Assembly: GCA_015680685.1 (NCBI GenBank) | Contig: MNCI01022307.1 | Span: 598,944-662,943, forward strand | Direction of reading: 5' to 3' | From: Gnetum montanum | Taxonomy: Eukaryota > Streptophyta > Gnetopsida > Gnetales > Gnetaceae | Length of the DNA: 64,000 bases | Part shown: one piece after another, positions 1 to 12,119 of the stretch | How the letters are laid out: each line of letters opens with the position of its first letter | Position numbering within the stretch: the first letter of the stretch is position 1 | Translations under genes and position numbers: made by a program | The notes under the pieces: model-generated | The model's input: the letters and a program-made list of their open reading frames with translations, nothing else | Told to the model about the DNA's origin: nothing | Database searches by the model: none

Positions 1-1107
1 AGGTGGGACCTGTCAACACCCATTAATTTAGACACCGCCAAGCCCTCGTTAGAAGCTACCATTGTGCCGTACAACATTTACGAAGAAATGCGTAAATGTG
101 CTTTATGCTCAACTCACTCCTTATGGGAGTGTCAGAGTATAAACGAGAACCTCTGGAAGAGATTGCACAGGTCGGAGAAGGAGAGAATGGCTCTACGCGA
201 TGAAGTCGGGGATCTAAGATTACGGAATCAATTCCTGCAAGCCCAGGAAACGGGAGGTGAAGACTGGAGGACAGCTATTGTTAACTACGCCCGTTACTAG
301 GCTGTCGTCAGGAACAGCGTCCAAACTAGCCGTGAACTGGTTGAACAATGCATGCTGATGGACCTCCTTGCTCAGAAGAACCAGGACTGGAAGGATTATA
401 ACGCGAGTGTACAAGAGTGGGGGTAGAGGTAGAAGGATCATAAACATGTTTACAAACGAGAAAGCGCTGCCTACCGTCAACACTATAGGGACTCTATCAT
501 TGAGGCTCAATCCCTTCGACTATTTCTCGACATTATAGGCGCTTCCAAGGCATTTGAAAAGTTCCAGAAGCAAGTGATGGTGAGTGCCTCTCCAGAAAGG
601 GAAGTTACTCTTCCTGGAGGTGAGACTACCATCCCTTCCTTCTTCCCTGAACCACCCCGATGGACTCCCATGGAGAAGGGGAAGGTCAAGACTAGAACTG
701 ATCAAGGAGACGGGGTTTGGTCTAAGCTAACCGAGGACAAAATCATGCACCATTTATGGACTAGCTTAGAACAAGTCCCCTTTGCTGCTGATGCTGGACC
801 ATCACGGGTGAGTTGCAGTATTATTGCATTTTGTTATACCTAGTTTTGACAATGATGTTAATCTATGTGCCATGTCTGATCGCAGGAACAACCTAAGGAA
901 ATTCCTCGACAGGATGAAGCTAACGAAGGTGGTGACCCTCACGAAGAGGGTTTGCAGGAGATGGAGCGTGCTAAAGGATCTCATGAAGAGGATCACCCTT
1001 ATGAAGGGGTTCCTCGTGCAAAGGGTGGCCTCTATGAGGATGACCTCCTCGGAGTGGAAATTGAACTAGGGGATACAGGAGACAGTGGTAGTAAGGGGGG
1101 TGCGTAA
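1..1107 (+). pseudogene. Extra ORF of element H, coiled-coil protein, two exons
   Basis: Frame 1 is open from the window edge except for three in-frame TAG codons (298, 424 and 430), each one base from CAG (Gln). It runs to 807 and continues, after a 78-base GT-AG intron, from 886 to a TAA at 1105-1107. Joining the exons keeps the frame. The first exon encodes a charged Arg/Glu/Leu-rich helical stretch (about residues 30-180) suggestive of a coiled coil. Exon 2 encodes an acidic tail rich in Glu, Asp and Gly. I recognise no enzyme domain. It lies antisense to and converges with the gag-protease frame. It resembles in style, but I cannot show homology to, the coiled-coil ORF of element C. The true start lies before the window. 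Confidence 0.5.
808..885 (+). other. Predicted spliceosomal intron in the extra ORF of element H
   Basis: The donor is CGG|GTGAGT at 808, and the acceptor ends CGCAG at 885 with the next exon starting GAACAACC. The intron is 78 bases, T-rich, with TGTTAAT-like branch-site candidates near 855-862. It contains an in-frame stop, and its removal joins two open phases exactly. Length and composition suit a plant intron. Confidence 0.55.
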
Positions 1108-1353
1108 TGGATTAACTTGATGTTTTATTGTGGTGAAGACAAGAGACTATTTTTCTTCTTTTTAACGTATTCGAGACAAATTTTGGTATTAATGTTAATG
1201 TTCTTTTCGTTGTTTTCTCTTTATGTAAAATGTATCGTAGGTTTTAATGTTGTGATAAGTTATGATTATTTTTGAGAGCATAGCGTCAATGTGGTTATTA
1301 GTTTGAAACTGTCGCGGACTGTTAAATTGTCTAAATGTAAAACATAAATGATA

Positions 1354-1720
1354 TTGCTAGTTTAAGGTCGTTTTGAGCCCCCTTTTTTGTTGTTTTTAGT
1401 TTTAAAGTATGAAAAGTAAGTGTAAATTGGATTCCGGTATAGAGCATGAATGAAATTTGCGTTCCAAGCATAAATGGGATTTAGATACAAAGGGTAAGTG
1501 AAATTGCTAGTTTAAGGCCATTTCAGGTCGTAGCTGATTCAAGTGCCATGCGTAAATGAAGTTGCTAGTTTAGGGACATTTCAGGCCTTTGCGTAATTCG
1601 AGTACGAAATGTAGAAGGTTGCTAGTTTAAGGCCATTTCGAACCTTTACGTAATTGAGTGTGAAGTGTAGATACAGTTGCTAGTTTAAGGCCATTTCAAG
1701 CTGTAGCATAATAGGAGTAA
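1354..1720. repeat. About 58-bp tandem repeat between the convergent ORFs
   Basis: The phrase TTGCTAGTTTAAGGCCATTT recurs at 1354 (diverged), 1504, 1562, 1619 and 1677. The last four are spaced 58, 57 and 58 bases. Between the phrases the units share a degenerate tail with GCGTAA and GTGTAG-like words. The rest of 1108-1880 holds no ORF and no other signal I can name. Confidence 0.75.
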
Positions 1721-1880
1721 AGAAGATAAAAATGTAAAGCTGAACACAAAGGTAAACAAGAGCATAATGAAATTAACTTGCAGAAAGCGTAAATACATGC
1801 ATAAACATAAGAAGCATAGACGATAAGCGAAACAGAGTGATTGATGAGATCCTAGTACTTAGGCAACATTGTTTTACTTG

Positions 1881-4190
1881 CTAACTCCGTAACTGTTTCT
1901 TAATTACCTTCGTCTTTAATGATGCGTAAGGATGGGGTGATTTATGGCCCTTCTCCTTCACATCGCAATATTCCCCTGGGAACGATAGTTCGACCCAAGT
2001 TAGACTATCATCAACCACTATTTCGACTTGCTCGGGTACTAGAACAAGGGACTGATTCTCAGACATTTCTATCTCCAACCCTTGTTCTGTCTCTATCTTA
2101 TTAACAGCCTGAGGGATTGTTTCATCACCGTGGATAACCACTTCTCCTCTTGCGTAAGGCAAATGGATTTCCTGATGAATGGGTGATGAGACTACCCTCA
2201 GTTGGGGTAACCAAGACCTCCCAAGAATTAGATTGAATCCAGGCATCTCTTCAACCACGATAAATGTACCATCTGTGGGGAACTGATCCCCTGCTACAAA
2301 GTTCATGTGGATGGTCCCTTTGACCTGCACCCGTGCCCCGTTGAACGACTTTACGCATGATGTTGTTGTAGGACTAATCTGATCGATCAAGCCTAATTTA
2401 TCCACTATGGGATAAGGGATGACATTAGTGGCTGCCCCGTCATCTACATGTGCTCTCCAGATTCGATGCTGGCCGACCCGGATAGTGATGAACATGGGTG
2501 CTGTAGTCACTTGACCCTCAGGGTCATCCTTGATGGATTTTTCATGAAAGGTCAATGGGGTGGGATCAAGTTTTTTAGCAGTAGGGGGAAGCATGATGGA
2601 GTGAATTGCTCCTTCATCTGCCAGCAGGCTTTCATCCACAGGTATGGACGTTAGCATAAGAACCATAGCTTCACAATGTGTTTGCGAGGTCATGAGAAAT
2701 TCATAAAGGCTCAACGTTGTATTTTTCTGTTTCAAAGCCTGTTTGACTTGTGCCAGGGCATCAAAGAGATGTTGCACACGATCGGAGTGTCTGTCACCCT
2801 TTTCCTCCTCCATTCGCCCTAAGAGGCGAATTTCGCAGGGAGGAGCGACAGTGGGTCGAGGGTTAGGCTTCCTTTGGCCTGGGAGAGATAATTACTTTCA
2901 TGTAACCTCTTTGTCCTTAGCAAGTGAAGCTAACGGTGCTAAAGCGAGGGGTTGAGGTTTGGGTAACCCCAGCGTAAGAGGACCCTTGGCTGCATCAATA
3001 GTGATAGTAGGTAAGTTTGAATTAGAGGATTTCCCCTGTGTAGGAGGGGCGGTTGATAGTTTTGGCACTCTGATAACTAAGGGTGCCTTGGGTGTAGGCG
3101 CGGGCTGTGCCACAGCTTTAACGATCGCAGGCTATCAGGAAGCATTCTGGGATGAAGTTCAGAGGATGAAAGGGTGCCTTGGAGTGTCACTCATTGGCGT
3201 CGACGGACCCGTCGTTTGGGTCGAGCGAGGTTGCGTTCGCAACACAAAAGGCTACCTCAGGTATGCCTGATTATCGTCCTCTATCCCTACTGCATTGATT
3301 GTGTACCCTGCATTGTTTTCATTCAATGGGTCTTGGTACACATGCATGGCCTAGTTTTCTGGGCATGTCAGGCTACTGCTATTTACGATCAAGTCACCTT
3401 GATCTATCAGATGTTGGATGTCATCTTTCAATGCCTAGCAGTAGTCTATATCATGGCCGCACAATTGATGATAGTCGCAGAATCGGTCTAGCTTAAAGTT
3501 CTTAGGCACAGGTGGGTCATTAGTTTGAGCTAAGGAGGGATTCTTAAGTAGCTCACAATGGTGCCTGTGGTGTTTCAAAGCCTCCTCAGACACCGCCTTG
3601 TGTCGGATGTGGCCATTTCCCAATAATTTCTTCAGAAGTTCTAAAGGCTTCACAGGTAGAGTTGCGTAATTTGAGTGATATTTAGGCTCAAATTTCAACC
3701 TTGGTTGTGGAGATGCTTTAGGGGCAGGTGAGGCTTCTTGATTGGTGCCACTTGAGCTGGTTGTCGGCTCAGCTAGCTCCGCAGTAGTTTTCTTGCCGTT
3801 GTTGCCTTTCTTCTTGGCCCCTTCAGCGACCGCTACCACTGTAGTCGTGGTGGCTTTGCCTTTGTCCTTACTTTTGCTATGAGCATTCTTGTAGACCACA
3901 TACGCTGGGTCTTTGCTATCCTCTGCCGCTTCTTGCATGCTCTTAGTCTGAGCAAAAGCTTGGTTGAGGGAACGGGGGGCAAGGTAATACAGCTTAGACT
4001 TGATAAAGTCCTTGACTGCTTCCTTGAAGATTGCCAATAGATGGGCCTCCACGATGGGTTCGTGGATCTCATTCAAGGTAGCGCTCCAGCACTGTATGAA
4101 CTTTTGGACTGACTCAAGCAGGTCTTGCTTAACTCCCATGAGCTGGTCCAGTGTGACTTCTAGCTTCAGGTTGTATTTGAAGAGAGTCAC
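1881..4190 (-). pseudogene. Gag-protease of Tat/Ogre-like element H
   Basis: Three long open stretches (4190-3435, 3113-2898, 2813-1881) lie in the same minus-strand frame. They are separated by in-frame stops of the Gln-derived type, for example TAG directly after the zinc finger. The upstream part is a Gag C-terminal region ending in a finger of the form CDYH...GH....C (near 3440). A Pro-rich linker follows. The downstream part is a retropepsin-like domain with active-site word VDDGAATN and the later motif ILGRSWL. The usual D-S/T-G-A is D-D-G-A here, as in some Tat relatives. The Gag N-terminus is missing at the junction with element A. Gag would form the particle and the protease would cleave the polyprotein; neither can be made intact from this copy. 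Confidence 0.8.
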
Positions 4191-4198
4191 AAACTAGG

Positions 4199-6290
4199 TT
4201 AACAGCTCTTCCAAAGTTGAAATGGAAGTGCATCGAAGTGCTCGATACAGCACTCACAGGATTGGACAAATCGATGGACATCCTGAAATAGTGTTGGCCA
4301 GTAATATCTTGTAAGTAGGATCTTAATGGCCATTCGTCTCCCTGCATAGTGGCCCCCAAAGGGACCCTCATGAGCATCTTGGAGAACTCTTAATTGATCC
4401 TCATCGGGCATAGACCATTGAACCAAGCCATTAAGACAGACTTTATAGAGTTGTTCCTTGATTTTCATGAAGTACTTGGTTTTATGAAGAAATCGTTGCT
4501 TCTTCCTAAAGTCCAACCCCTGTGGTGTTTGTTGGGAAAGGAGATAAGTAAGAATGCTACTATACCAATTTTTTCCCGTGGGTTGGTTATTTACTACACT
4601 GGAAAAGAGGGTTTCATTAGGAAAATGATTAGATACGGCATATTCGTCCTCTTTGCTATCCCAGTGCAACCGAGATAAGTGATTAGCAACTACATTCTTA
4701 GTGCCCTTTCAGTCTACTATTGTTAAGTCAAACTCTTGAAGGATTACCAACCAACGTATAATACGAGGGCTAACCATTGGCTTGTTCATGAGGAACCTAA
4801 TTGCACTATGATCCATATGAATATACACTTTGTAGCGTAACATATAGTGCCTAAATTTGTCCAGTGCAAACACTACAGCCATTAATTCCTTTTCCATAGT
4901 TATGTAGTTGAGTTGTGCACCAGTGATACTCTTACTTGCACAGTGGATGTAATAAGGGTATTTTTGTTCATCTAACTATGTCAGTACGGCTCCTAAGGCA
5001 TAATTAGATGCGTTGGTCATGATATGGAATGGTCTGGACTAGTTAGAGGCTTGTAGAATGGGAGTTTCCACAAGCCTCTATTTTAGAGTTTGGAATTCTC
5101 ATTCACATTCCCTAGTCCATTTGAATGGTGCATCCTTCTTTGTTAATTCTACCAATGATTTGGTAATTTTGGAGAAGTTCTCGATGAATCTCCTATAGTA
5201 GCCAGTGTGTCCAAGGAATAACTAAATGTCTTTGATAGTTTCTGGTTGTCGGGTGATTCCTTGGATGAATTTAACCTTTTTTGGGTCCACCTCTATTCCT
5301 GACTGTGAAATCTTATGCCCCAATACTACGCCCTCTTGAACCATCAAGTGGCTTTTTTGCCAGTTGAGCTTCAAGTTGGTTTCAACACATCGTTTTAGCA
5401 CTTGCTCTGATTAGTCTAGGACTTGATCAAATCTTGTCCCATAAGTGGAGAAGTCATCCATAAATACTTCCACTCCATTTCCTATCTGTTGTTGAAATAT
5501 GCTTAAGACTAAACGTTGGAACGTGGTAGGGGCATTGCACAAGCCAAATGACATTTGCTTATATGCGAATGTTCCCCAGGGACTAGTGAACGTTGTTTTG
5601 GCTTGATCTTTTGGTGCTCTTCGTATTTGATTATACCCACTATACCCATCCAAAAAACTATAATAGCGATGCCTCACTATAGTGTCCAAGACTTGGTCAA
5701 CGAATGACAACAGAAAATGATCCTTGAACGTTGACATGTTTAGTAGCCTAAAATCTATACATACCCTCTATTTGCCTCCCTTCTTAGGCACGATTACTAG
5801 AGGACTAACCCATTCACTATCAGCAATGGGATATATGAACCTGGCCTTGAGGAGCTGTTCTATCTCTTCTTTTACTACTTGTTTCAATTTCGGGTTTAAT
5901 CGCCTATATGGTTGTTTTTTATGCTTCATGGAGGGGTTCGTGTAAATCCTATGCTGGCATATCCTAGGATCTATTCCGATTAGCTTGGGATATGACCAAG
6001 CAAAGGCCTTTGACCATTTATTGATCACTTTTAATAGGCTTTCTTTTTGCTTGGGGACAAGTTTTGCGTTGATAATTACCGATTTTCCATTTTCAAGAGT
6101 CATATACTCTAGACCGATGGGCAATGGTTTCAGATTGAGGGGATCTTTTTTAAATTTCTCAAGAATTTCCAACTTCCCCCAGTTAATTTTTTTGAAGTTA
6201 AGGGCCGGAAGTTGGTAACGAACTTGCTCTAGTGCATCTGTGCTTTCAATGTAAGCACTAGTTATCCCCTCAGTTAGTTCCATGCATGTT
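4199..6290 (-). pseudogene. Pol of element A: RT, RNase H, start of integrase
   Basis: On the minus strand from 6283: an RT N-terminal region (PLVIVPKKGGK near 5770), then palm motifs FLDGYSGYNQ, SFGLCNAPTTFQR and FMDDF (5737-5411). Next come a connection region with stops (5400-5000) and RNase H (about 5000-4700) with MEKELMAVV and HMDHSAIRFL. The integrase zinc domain (4669-4199) shows H..H and C-E-C-C ligands. It stops right after the zinc ligands; the D-D-E core is absent. The first RNase H catalytic Asp is Asn here (MTNASNYA near 5020). It is a decayed pol, not a host gene. Confidence 0.85.
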
Positions 6291-6415
6291 ATCTAGTTGC
6301 TATCCTGATCAGCCATCAGCCATTAGGTGTTTTCTTGTCGTGTGGTTGTTGCATATAGGCACCTTTGTATGTCAATATCTTGTGCACACTGATTGCATGC
6401 AGGCAATGTTAAACT

Positions 6416-7000
6416 TCACATCACCCATGATTTCTGCACGCAATGGCACCCTGTGTCACTATATGTGATGCATGGAACTTTCTTCTTCTCAATCTTTCCA
6501 AAAGTATTTTTATTGGATATTTCTAGAGAAAGATTACAAATTCCTAAGTGTGCATCTATTGTACTCAGCCATGCCCTTCCCATTATTATCAGGAAATCCC
6601 CTTTATCATTGTTTACTTGGATCACCAGGAAATTAGCTAGGTATGACCAACCACCCACAATGGTAACAATGTCCTTACCTGTCCCAAAGGAACAGTGATG
6701 GACTGGTTAGCCAACTCTAAGTGAATATGGCTCTTCTTGAGTGGAGGTAGGTTCCAGGTTTTATACAATTCTTGTGAGATTAAGTTGACTCTGGAACCTA
6801 AGTCAAGGAGATCCTTATGAGGTTCATTCCTAGCAACTTAGAGATAAATTAGGGGGCTTCTAGGATCAGATAATTTCTTGGGAACATGGCCTACCTTAAT
6901 CAGGTCGGTAACGGTATGTGTTAACATAACTGTGTGCATTGGGCACAATTTTTGGTCTGAAGGAGGTCCCGAAACCTTATTTGGTATGAAGGTGTTTAGA
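6416..7000 (-). pseudogene. Aspartic protease region of element A
   Basis: The minus-strand stretch contains the flap and C-terminal motifs GWSYLANFLVIQV and IIMGRAWLSTIDAHLGI, which match the protease of copies B and A2. The active-site region near 6780-6830 is frame-broken but reads like the DLGS form normal for Athila proteases. The sequence from 7000 to 7130 is a linker with stops. The protease would process Gag and Pol after particle assembly. Confidence 0.7.
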
Positions 7001-7129
7001 TGTTCAACCGCTTATGAGGGTGAGGGCTTAGTTGGATTGTTGGTTCTAAAGAAAGGTATTTTTGGCATAATATTGTCAGAACCAACTGAGAACTGAGGAT
7101 TGGAAGCCCTCGTGACATTGGGTTGTTCT

Positions 7130-9394
7130 AATTGAGTGGGAAATTCCCTTGGCATTGTTGGAGAAATTGGTGGTGGAGCTATCAATGTAAGAGGTGCGGA
7201 TGGATTTGGAGGATGGTATGCATGTGGAGTATCCCTTCTAGAAGAGGGAGTCTAAAAATACTCCCGAACTTGGTAGTGACATTGTGGGGTTGCGTGACCC
7301 ATAGAACCACTTGGAAAAACTGGCTGCTACATGCAATAGCCATATGGGTTTTGTTGCTAGTAAGGGTATTGTTGCCTAGGCAGTGGCATCCCCCATATGG
7401 GTTAATGGTTGGTTGAACTGCCTCAAGTTACCTTGGGGATAAGGTAACCTTGGGGGTGCCTACCATCTGTCAAGTCTTGGGTTGAGTGCATACACCCCAG
7501 ACTCTTGTAGATGTGAGCTTATTGGGCAACATCCCTTAGGATGGTCATATTGGCAGATCTCACATCCACCATCATTTTTTGTATCCAAATCCACAACCTC
7601 ATCAGCGACAGTCATTTTTCCCTTACCCTTGTTACGTGCATGGCCTGAATCTCTCCGCTTTCTCTTGTCATGGTCACTACTTCGTTCCTCTTTAGACTCC
7701 TCTACGATCTTTAGGACAGTTTCAATTTTACTATCTAAGGAGCTCCATATTTCATCTACCTTAGCTGATACTGTCGTTGTTAGATTTTGAAGCAGCAAGG
7801 TTTTTCTATTCACCAACTCTTCGAGTGGTGACTCATCCTCTTCCTCATAGAATCTTACTCCCTTCTTTCGGAGGGAAGGATCGCAGTTATACTCTTCCAC
7901 ACTTTCTCTTTTCCGTAGCTCCCCTTCTTCTTTAGCTACTTGCTTCAAAAATCTATGAATTTCATGGGACCTAATTTTTGATAATCTCCCTTGGCCATAT
8001 GTCCCAAGGGTTCTCCAAGTTTCGTGTCTTAGCCCATCTACGAGGTGGCGTCGTTGATCCCATTGTGCATAATCATGGCCCAGTCAATGATGTAGTAATG
8101 CATAATATCAGCCCATGGAAGCATCCAAGGGTTCGTGATTACCCTAATTCCATCTTTGGATCTGCTTATGCAAGTTGGACACTCTAGAGTACGTTTGGTA
8201 TTTATCATTAAACAATTCTAACATCATACTCCACCTCCTAATGGTTTCTAGTTCTAAGGACTCGTACTAGCTTTCTGCTTCCTTTACGAGTATCCTAGGA
8301 AATAACTTTAACTTTTTCCACTCGTTTTCAATATTCTGCAAGGCGCAGGCATCGTGGAATGCCTGTAAGTGATTCTGCGGATCAGCATTTTATCCCCCCT
8401 CAAATAGTGAGATATTATTCATGTCTAGTCTCTTGATCCGACTATCTTTTTGACACCTTGTAGGTATTCTCATAGCCTCCGTAATATCTAACATACTCTG
8501 GGTTGCTAGTAGGGGTTCATCATGATCATATCTCTCATGACGTCTATGATGCCTACGTGGTTCCCTACTTTCCCTTCTTTCATGCCTAGACTCTCTAGAG
8601 TGCCCTTGTCCTCGCTCTTGACTCTCTCGTCGAGGTCTCTCATTTTGCTTACCCTTATCCTCACCGTTGTGCTTCTTGTGAGTGCATCCTAATGTGGAAG
8701 GAGAGGGTGAATGATGTGATGAAGGGGAAGAAGAAGGGGAACCAGCGCCATGACGATGTTTCTTACCTTCTCTTCTGTGACTACGACCTCGATCGTGATG
8801 ACGATCTGAGTGCCCATCCTTGTCATGTGTTTTTGTTCCCTCAATGAACACTTCATGTTCATGGGGGTTAGAACCAAGGTTGTGTATCGTGGAGCGTAGG
8901 TTCTAATACCCCACCTCCTCACTATTGTTAGGAGGGGGAACATAATTTGATGGAGAACCTGTTATAATTGGTTCACCATCTCCAATTTTATTTAGGACGT
9001 GCAGGACCCCTTTGCCCTTCAACAATGTATGGTGGTTCTCCTTCCTCGAGTCCCTTAGACGTTGCACTACTGTGGGATGGTAATCCCTTATGTCATAATC
9101 TTCTGCAACATATTCATCATATAATTTTGTCATGCCTATCTATGCAAGAGCATGAAGAAGCATGGTAGTGACTGCCCGATTTGGAGGTAACACTATGTTA
9201 CCTTGCAAATCTCTCCAACACAGTTGTTCGTCCTGATGGAGGATAAAGGTAAAATCAGGTATATACTCATCGTGATGAGTATATACCACCCGATACTGTT
9301 GAGGAATTGGCAGATTTTGGTTATGTGTTTGGTACCACTGACTATCTCTAGTATGATCCCTAGGCGGTGAAGTGCTTTTATGAGAAGAAGACAT
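7130..9394 (-). pseudogene. Gag of element A
   Basis: ATG at 9394 opens a Gag with several in-frame stops. In order: an N-terminal region (9394-8903), then a basic Ser/Arg/His-rich segment with a poly-Ser/Pro run (8851-8520), then the retrotransposon Gag fold (about 8500-7950; LQAFHDACALQNIENEW and the DKYQTYSRVSNL region). A coiled Lys/Glu-rich stretch follows, then the zinc finger CEICQYDHPKGCC near 7530, of type C-x2-C-x3-H-x4-C. A Pro/Gln/Tyr-rich tail leads toward the protease. Copies B, A2, I and partly C have the same plan. Gag would package the element RNA. Confidence 0.82.
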
Positions 9395-9522
9395 CTTAGT
9401 TTAATTCGGTGTGTTATTTGTTGTTATGTTATTTTTTGTATGATTAACCCTAAGGGTTCATTTAAACTTCCCAATGATGTGGATGATTTTCTATGTTCTA
9501 CTTAGCACAGAAACAACTTCAA

Positions 9523-9540
9523 TCCCCAGAAACGATGCCA
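9523..9540 (-). promoter_or_regulatory. tRNA-Asp primer binding site of element A
   Basis: Minus-strand TGGCATCGTTTCTGGGGA lies one base inside the LTR and matches the 3' end of plant tRNA-Asp (TGGCGCCGTTGCCGGGGA) apart from a few changes. Athila and Tat elements are known to prime with tRNA-Asp. Confidence 0.8.
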
Positions 9541-9541
9541 A

Positions 9542-10417
9542 TGATGAGTGGCAAGGTACCCCTACACTCAACCATAAGAATACGAGTGTTACACGCGCAA
9601 TTCGGTTGAACTTCGCAGACTAAGTGCCTACACACCTTATGGAACACTTAAGGTTAATCGTTCGTTGTCTTCCTAGACTTACTTGTATTTATCACAGTTG
9701 TATGGTTAAGTAAGTCTGAGGTATGTGATTTTTATATCTTTTCTGTTTTATCTCCTATGCTAATGAGGTGAAGGGTGAAGAGACTAATTAACTAAATTTA
9801 ACTAACTAACTAAGCCTTAATTACCCTAGCATCAGTATCCATTCCCACTTACCGTTCACACCCTGAACCAATGCAACCTTTGGGCTTGCCAAACACTATT
9901 CGTTGTTGGGATTACCAAGCATAACGCACGTGCTTGAAGCGGTCGTACTGATTGAACTTAACTAGGAGAGAAGGGTTGAGGGAGATTTAATTAACTAATA
10001 AAGCATTTAAAAATGAAAAATAAATAACAATAAGTAAATTCCTATTTAGCCCAGTCCATGCACTGCAAGGTTTATCCAAGTTCGTCTTTATTTCCGTACA
10101 CAAACTTGTGTTTAGGTACAATATTTGCTTGAATAAACATCCATTCACTTTGGAGCTCCTACTGTGGGCACATGGAAATTATTCTATCTATGGAGAGGTA
10201 AAACTGCCAGAGTTTTGCTACGGTTTAGGCCTAAAATTCCAATCAAGGGAGAGCCACCTCTTATTGAAAGATTCGGCGGCGCACTGTGATATCGTGTACG
10301 CGATATTGCAGGGGAATACATGATATCGCGTACATGATATCGCGGGGGATGCGATATCACTGCGAATGGGATATCGCGTATGCGATATCGTGGCCCATGC
10401 GATATCGCGTCCCATCA
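9542..10417 (-). repeat. 5' LTR of element A
   Basis: It is bounded by TGATG and CATCA on the plus strand, giving 876 bases. U3 (10270-10417) holds a cluster of GCGATATCGC-like palindromes. The TATA word seen in sister LTRs is decayed here. The inner end carries the conserved GTAGGGGTACC block. Confidence 0.85.
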
Positions 10418-11271
10418 AGTATGTTGAGATACATGCCACATAGGGGCATGGTAAAAATATATGTTCAGAGAAAATGGTATTAAGTAGACAACTTGCCATA
10501 GTAAATCATCAACAAATCCATGACCTAGCTTAATGGTCTGCATATTATAAATGAAATAAAGGTGCTAAGATTATGATGATAATCTTTGTACTATTACCTA
10601 ACCTATTTATTTAGGATTTCTAATTACTTTTGTTAATATCTTATTACTAGGTTTGATGCTTTATTAGTAGGGCAGGAATAGTTACATTGCCACAACTTTC
10701 AATGGAAGCATTTTTAGTGTCTAACAAGACACTTAAATTTTGAGTTTAAACTTATTTAATAGAAGTTGTTTCTATATCTGCAGATAGAATTAAAGGTTGT
10801 GAAATCATTTGTAATTAAGTCTCTATGAATCTCCTAATTGACTATTTTCTTTCTTGTAGCCACTTTTTATAGCATAAGAAGATTTTTAACAAATTACAAC
10901 TCTCTATGCTATGCATTTATGCCATTTGTAATTCTTAGAGAATTCTAATCCTAAATATATGTTGTATTTGCAATTTCAACTTGTCTAATATTTAGCTAAA
11001 AGATCATTTCTCACATTATTTCACATATTATAAGTTATATCTTTTCAACATTCACTTTCATTCTAAGTGCTTGCAAAACCTTTCGAATGCTTATAACATT
11101 CTTTTAGAGCTATTTATAGTTCTTAGTTATACATATTGATTCCATTTTAAATTTTGAAAGCATTCTAATTCTTAATATATTCTTGTATCTTCCATTTCAA
11201 GTTCCTTGTTATGTAATTGAAAATTAAAATTGAAATTGAGGCTTTTTTATGTTTGAAGACCTAAAGGATCA
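10418..11271. other. AT-rich spacer between elements A and F
   Basis: There is no ORF, RNA gene or repeat that I can recognise. The composition is AT-rich with scattered TTAGAG/TTTAAA words. It could be host spacer or an unrecognised old transposon. Confidence 0.5.
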
Positions 11272-12119
11272 AATGAGCAGTGAGGTATCCCTACACTCAA
11301 CCATACGAATATGAGCGTACACGCATGATCCGGTCAAATTCCAAGGACTAAGTGCTTATGCACCTTTACAGAACCTAGATGAGTTAGTCAGTCATTGTCT
11401 TCCCAAGCTTACTTCTATAGCATGATTGTATGGTTAAGTAAACTTGAGGTATATGATTTTTATATATTTTTATGTTTTATGTCCAAATGCTACAAAGGGA
11501 GAAGTGGACTAATTAAGTAACCAATTTAATTTAACTAATCGACTATGCTCTAACTAGTCCTAACACTAGCATCATTTCCCACTTGCCATACACATCCTAA
11601 ACTAGTGCAACACTACTGGGATTAGCATTTTCGTTGCTGGGTTACTAAGTGTTCCACACATGCTCGAAGTGATCGTACTAAGTGTGCTTACTTGGGGGAG
11701 TTAACAAGGAGAGAGAGAGAACATTAATTAACTAAGGAAAGCATTAAATAACTATAAATAACATTAAATAAGTGATTCTGAATACTGCAAGATTTATCAC
11801 AAAGTTCATTTTTATTTTCGACCACAAGGTGTGCTCAGGTACACAATGCTTGAATAAAGATCTATTCGCCTTATGACTCCTATTGTGGGCACTCAGAAAT
11901 AATTCTAACTCTGAGAAGGAAAAAAGGCAGAGTTCGAGTAAGGGACTAAGACTAATTAACCAACTATTGCCAAACCAAGTGCACCCACCTCTTATTTATA
12001 GGTGACAAGACAAGCCTCGATATCAAATGTTCGATATCGCGTACTCGATATCATGGATGCGATATCGCGTACTCGATATCATGGATGCGATATCGCGACC
12101 CTGATATCGCAGCTCATCA
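11272..12119 (-). repeat. 3' LTR of element F
   Basis: The right end is GCTCATCA at 12119. The left end is a decayed TGATGAG (AAATGAG). U3 (12010-12119) carries CGATATCG palindromes, with the block around GCGTACTCGATATCATGGAT directly duplicated. A TATA-like word (TTTATAGG on plus) lies at 11995-12003. No matching target duplication was found. Confidence 0.8.

Larger units (their letters stand above)
1..4195 (-). mobile_element. Tat/Ogre-like Ty3 element H (partial, no pol seen)
   Basis: A gag-protease reading frame runs on the minus strand (4190 to 1881). A separate ORF with an intron runs toward it on the plus strand (1 to 1107), with about 770 bases of noncoding, partly tandem-repeated DNA between. 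No RT, RNase H or integrase is recognisable after the protease. The Gag zinc finger of C-H-H-C type and the protease flap region resemble the Tat/Ogre branch, in which extra ORFs, sometimes antisense, are known. The element leaves the window on the left and is cut at about 4195 by the truncated end of element A. No LTR is visible, so the element's boundaries and the claim that both ORFs belong to one element are inference. Confidence 0.6.
4199..10417 (-). mobile_element. Athila-like Ty3 retrotransposon A, 3' truncated
   Basis: Read on the minus strand: 5' LTR (10417-9542), tRNA-Asp primer site, Gag, protease, RT, RNase H and the first part of integrase, then an abrupt end at about 4199 against element H. 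The 3' LTR and the integrase core are lost. RT word FMDDF and Gag finger C-x2-C-x3-H-x4-C are typical of the Athila lineage. Many in-frame stops and frameshifts show it is dead. The base after the LTR (10418) starts AGTAT, but the matching duplication at the other end is gone. Confidence 0.88.
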
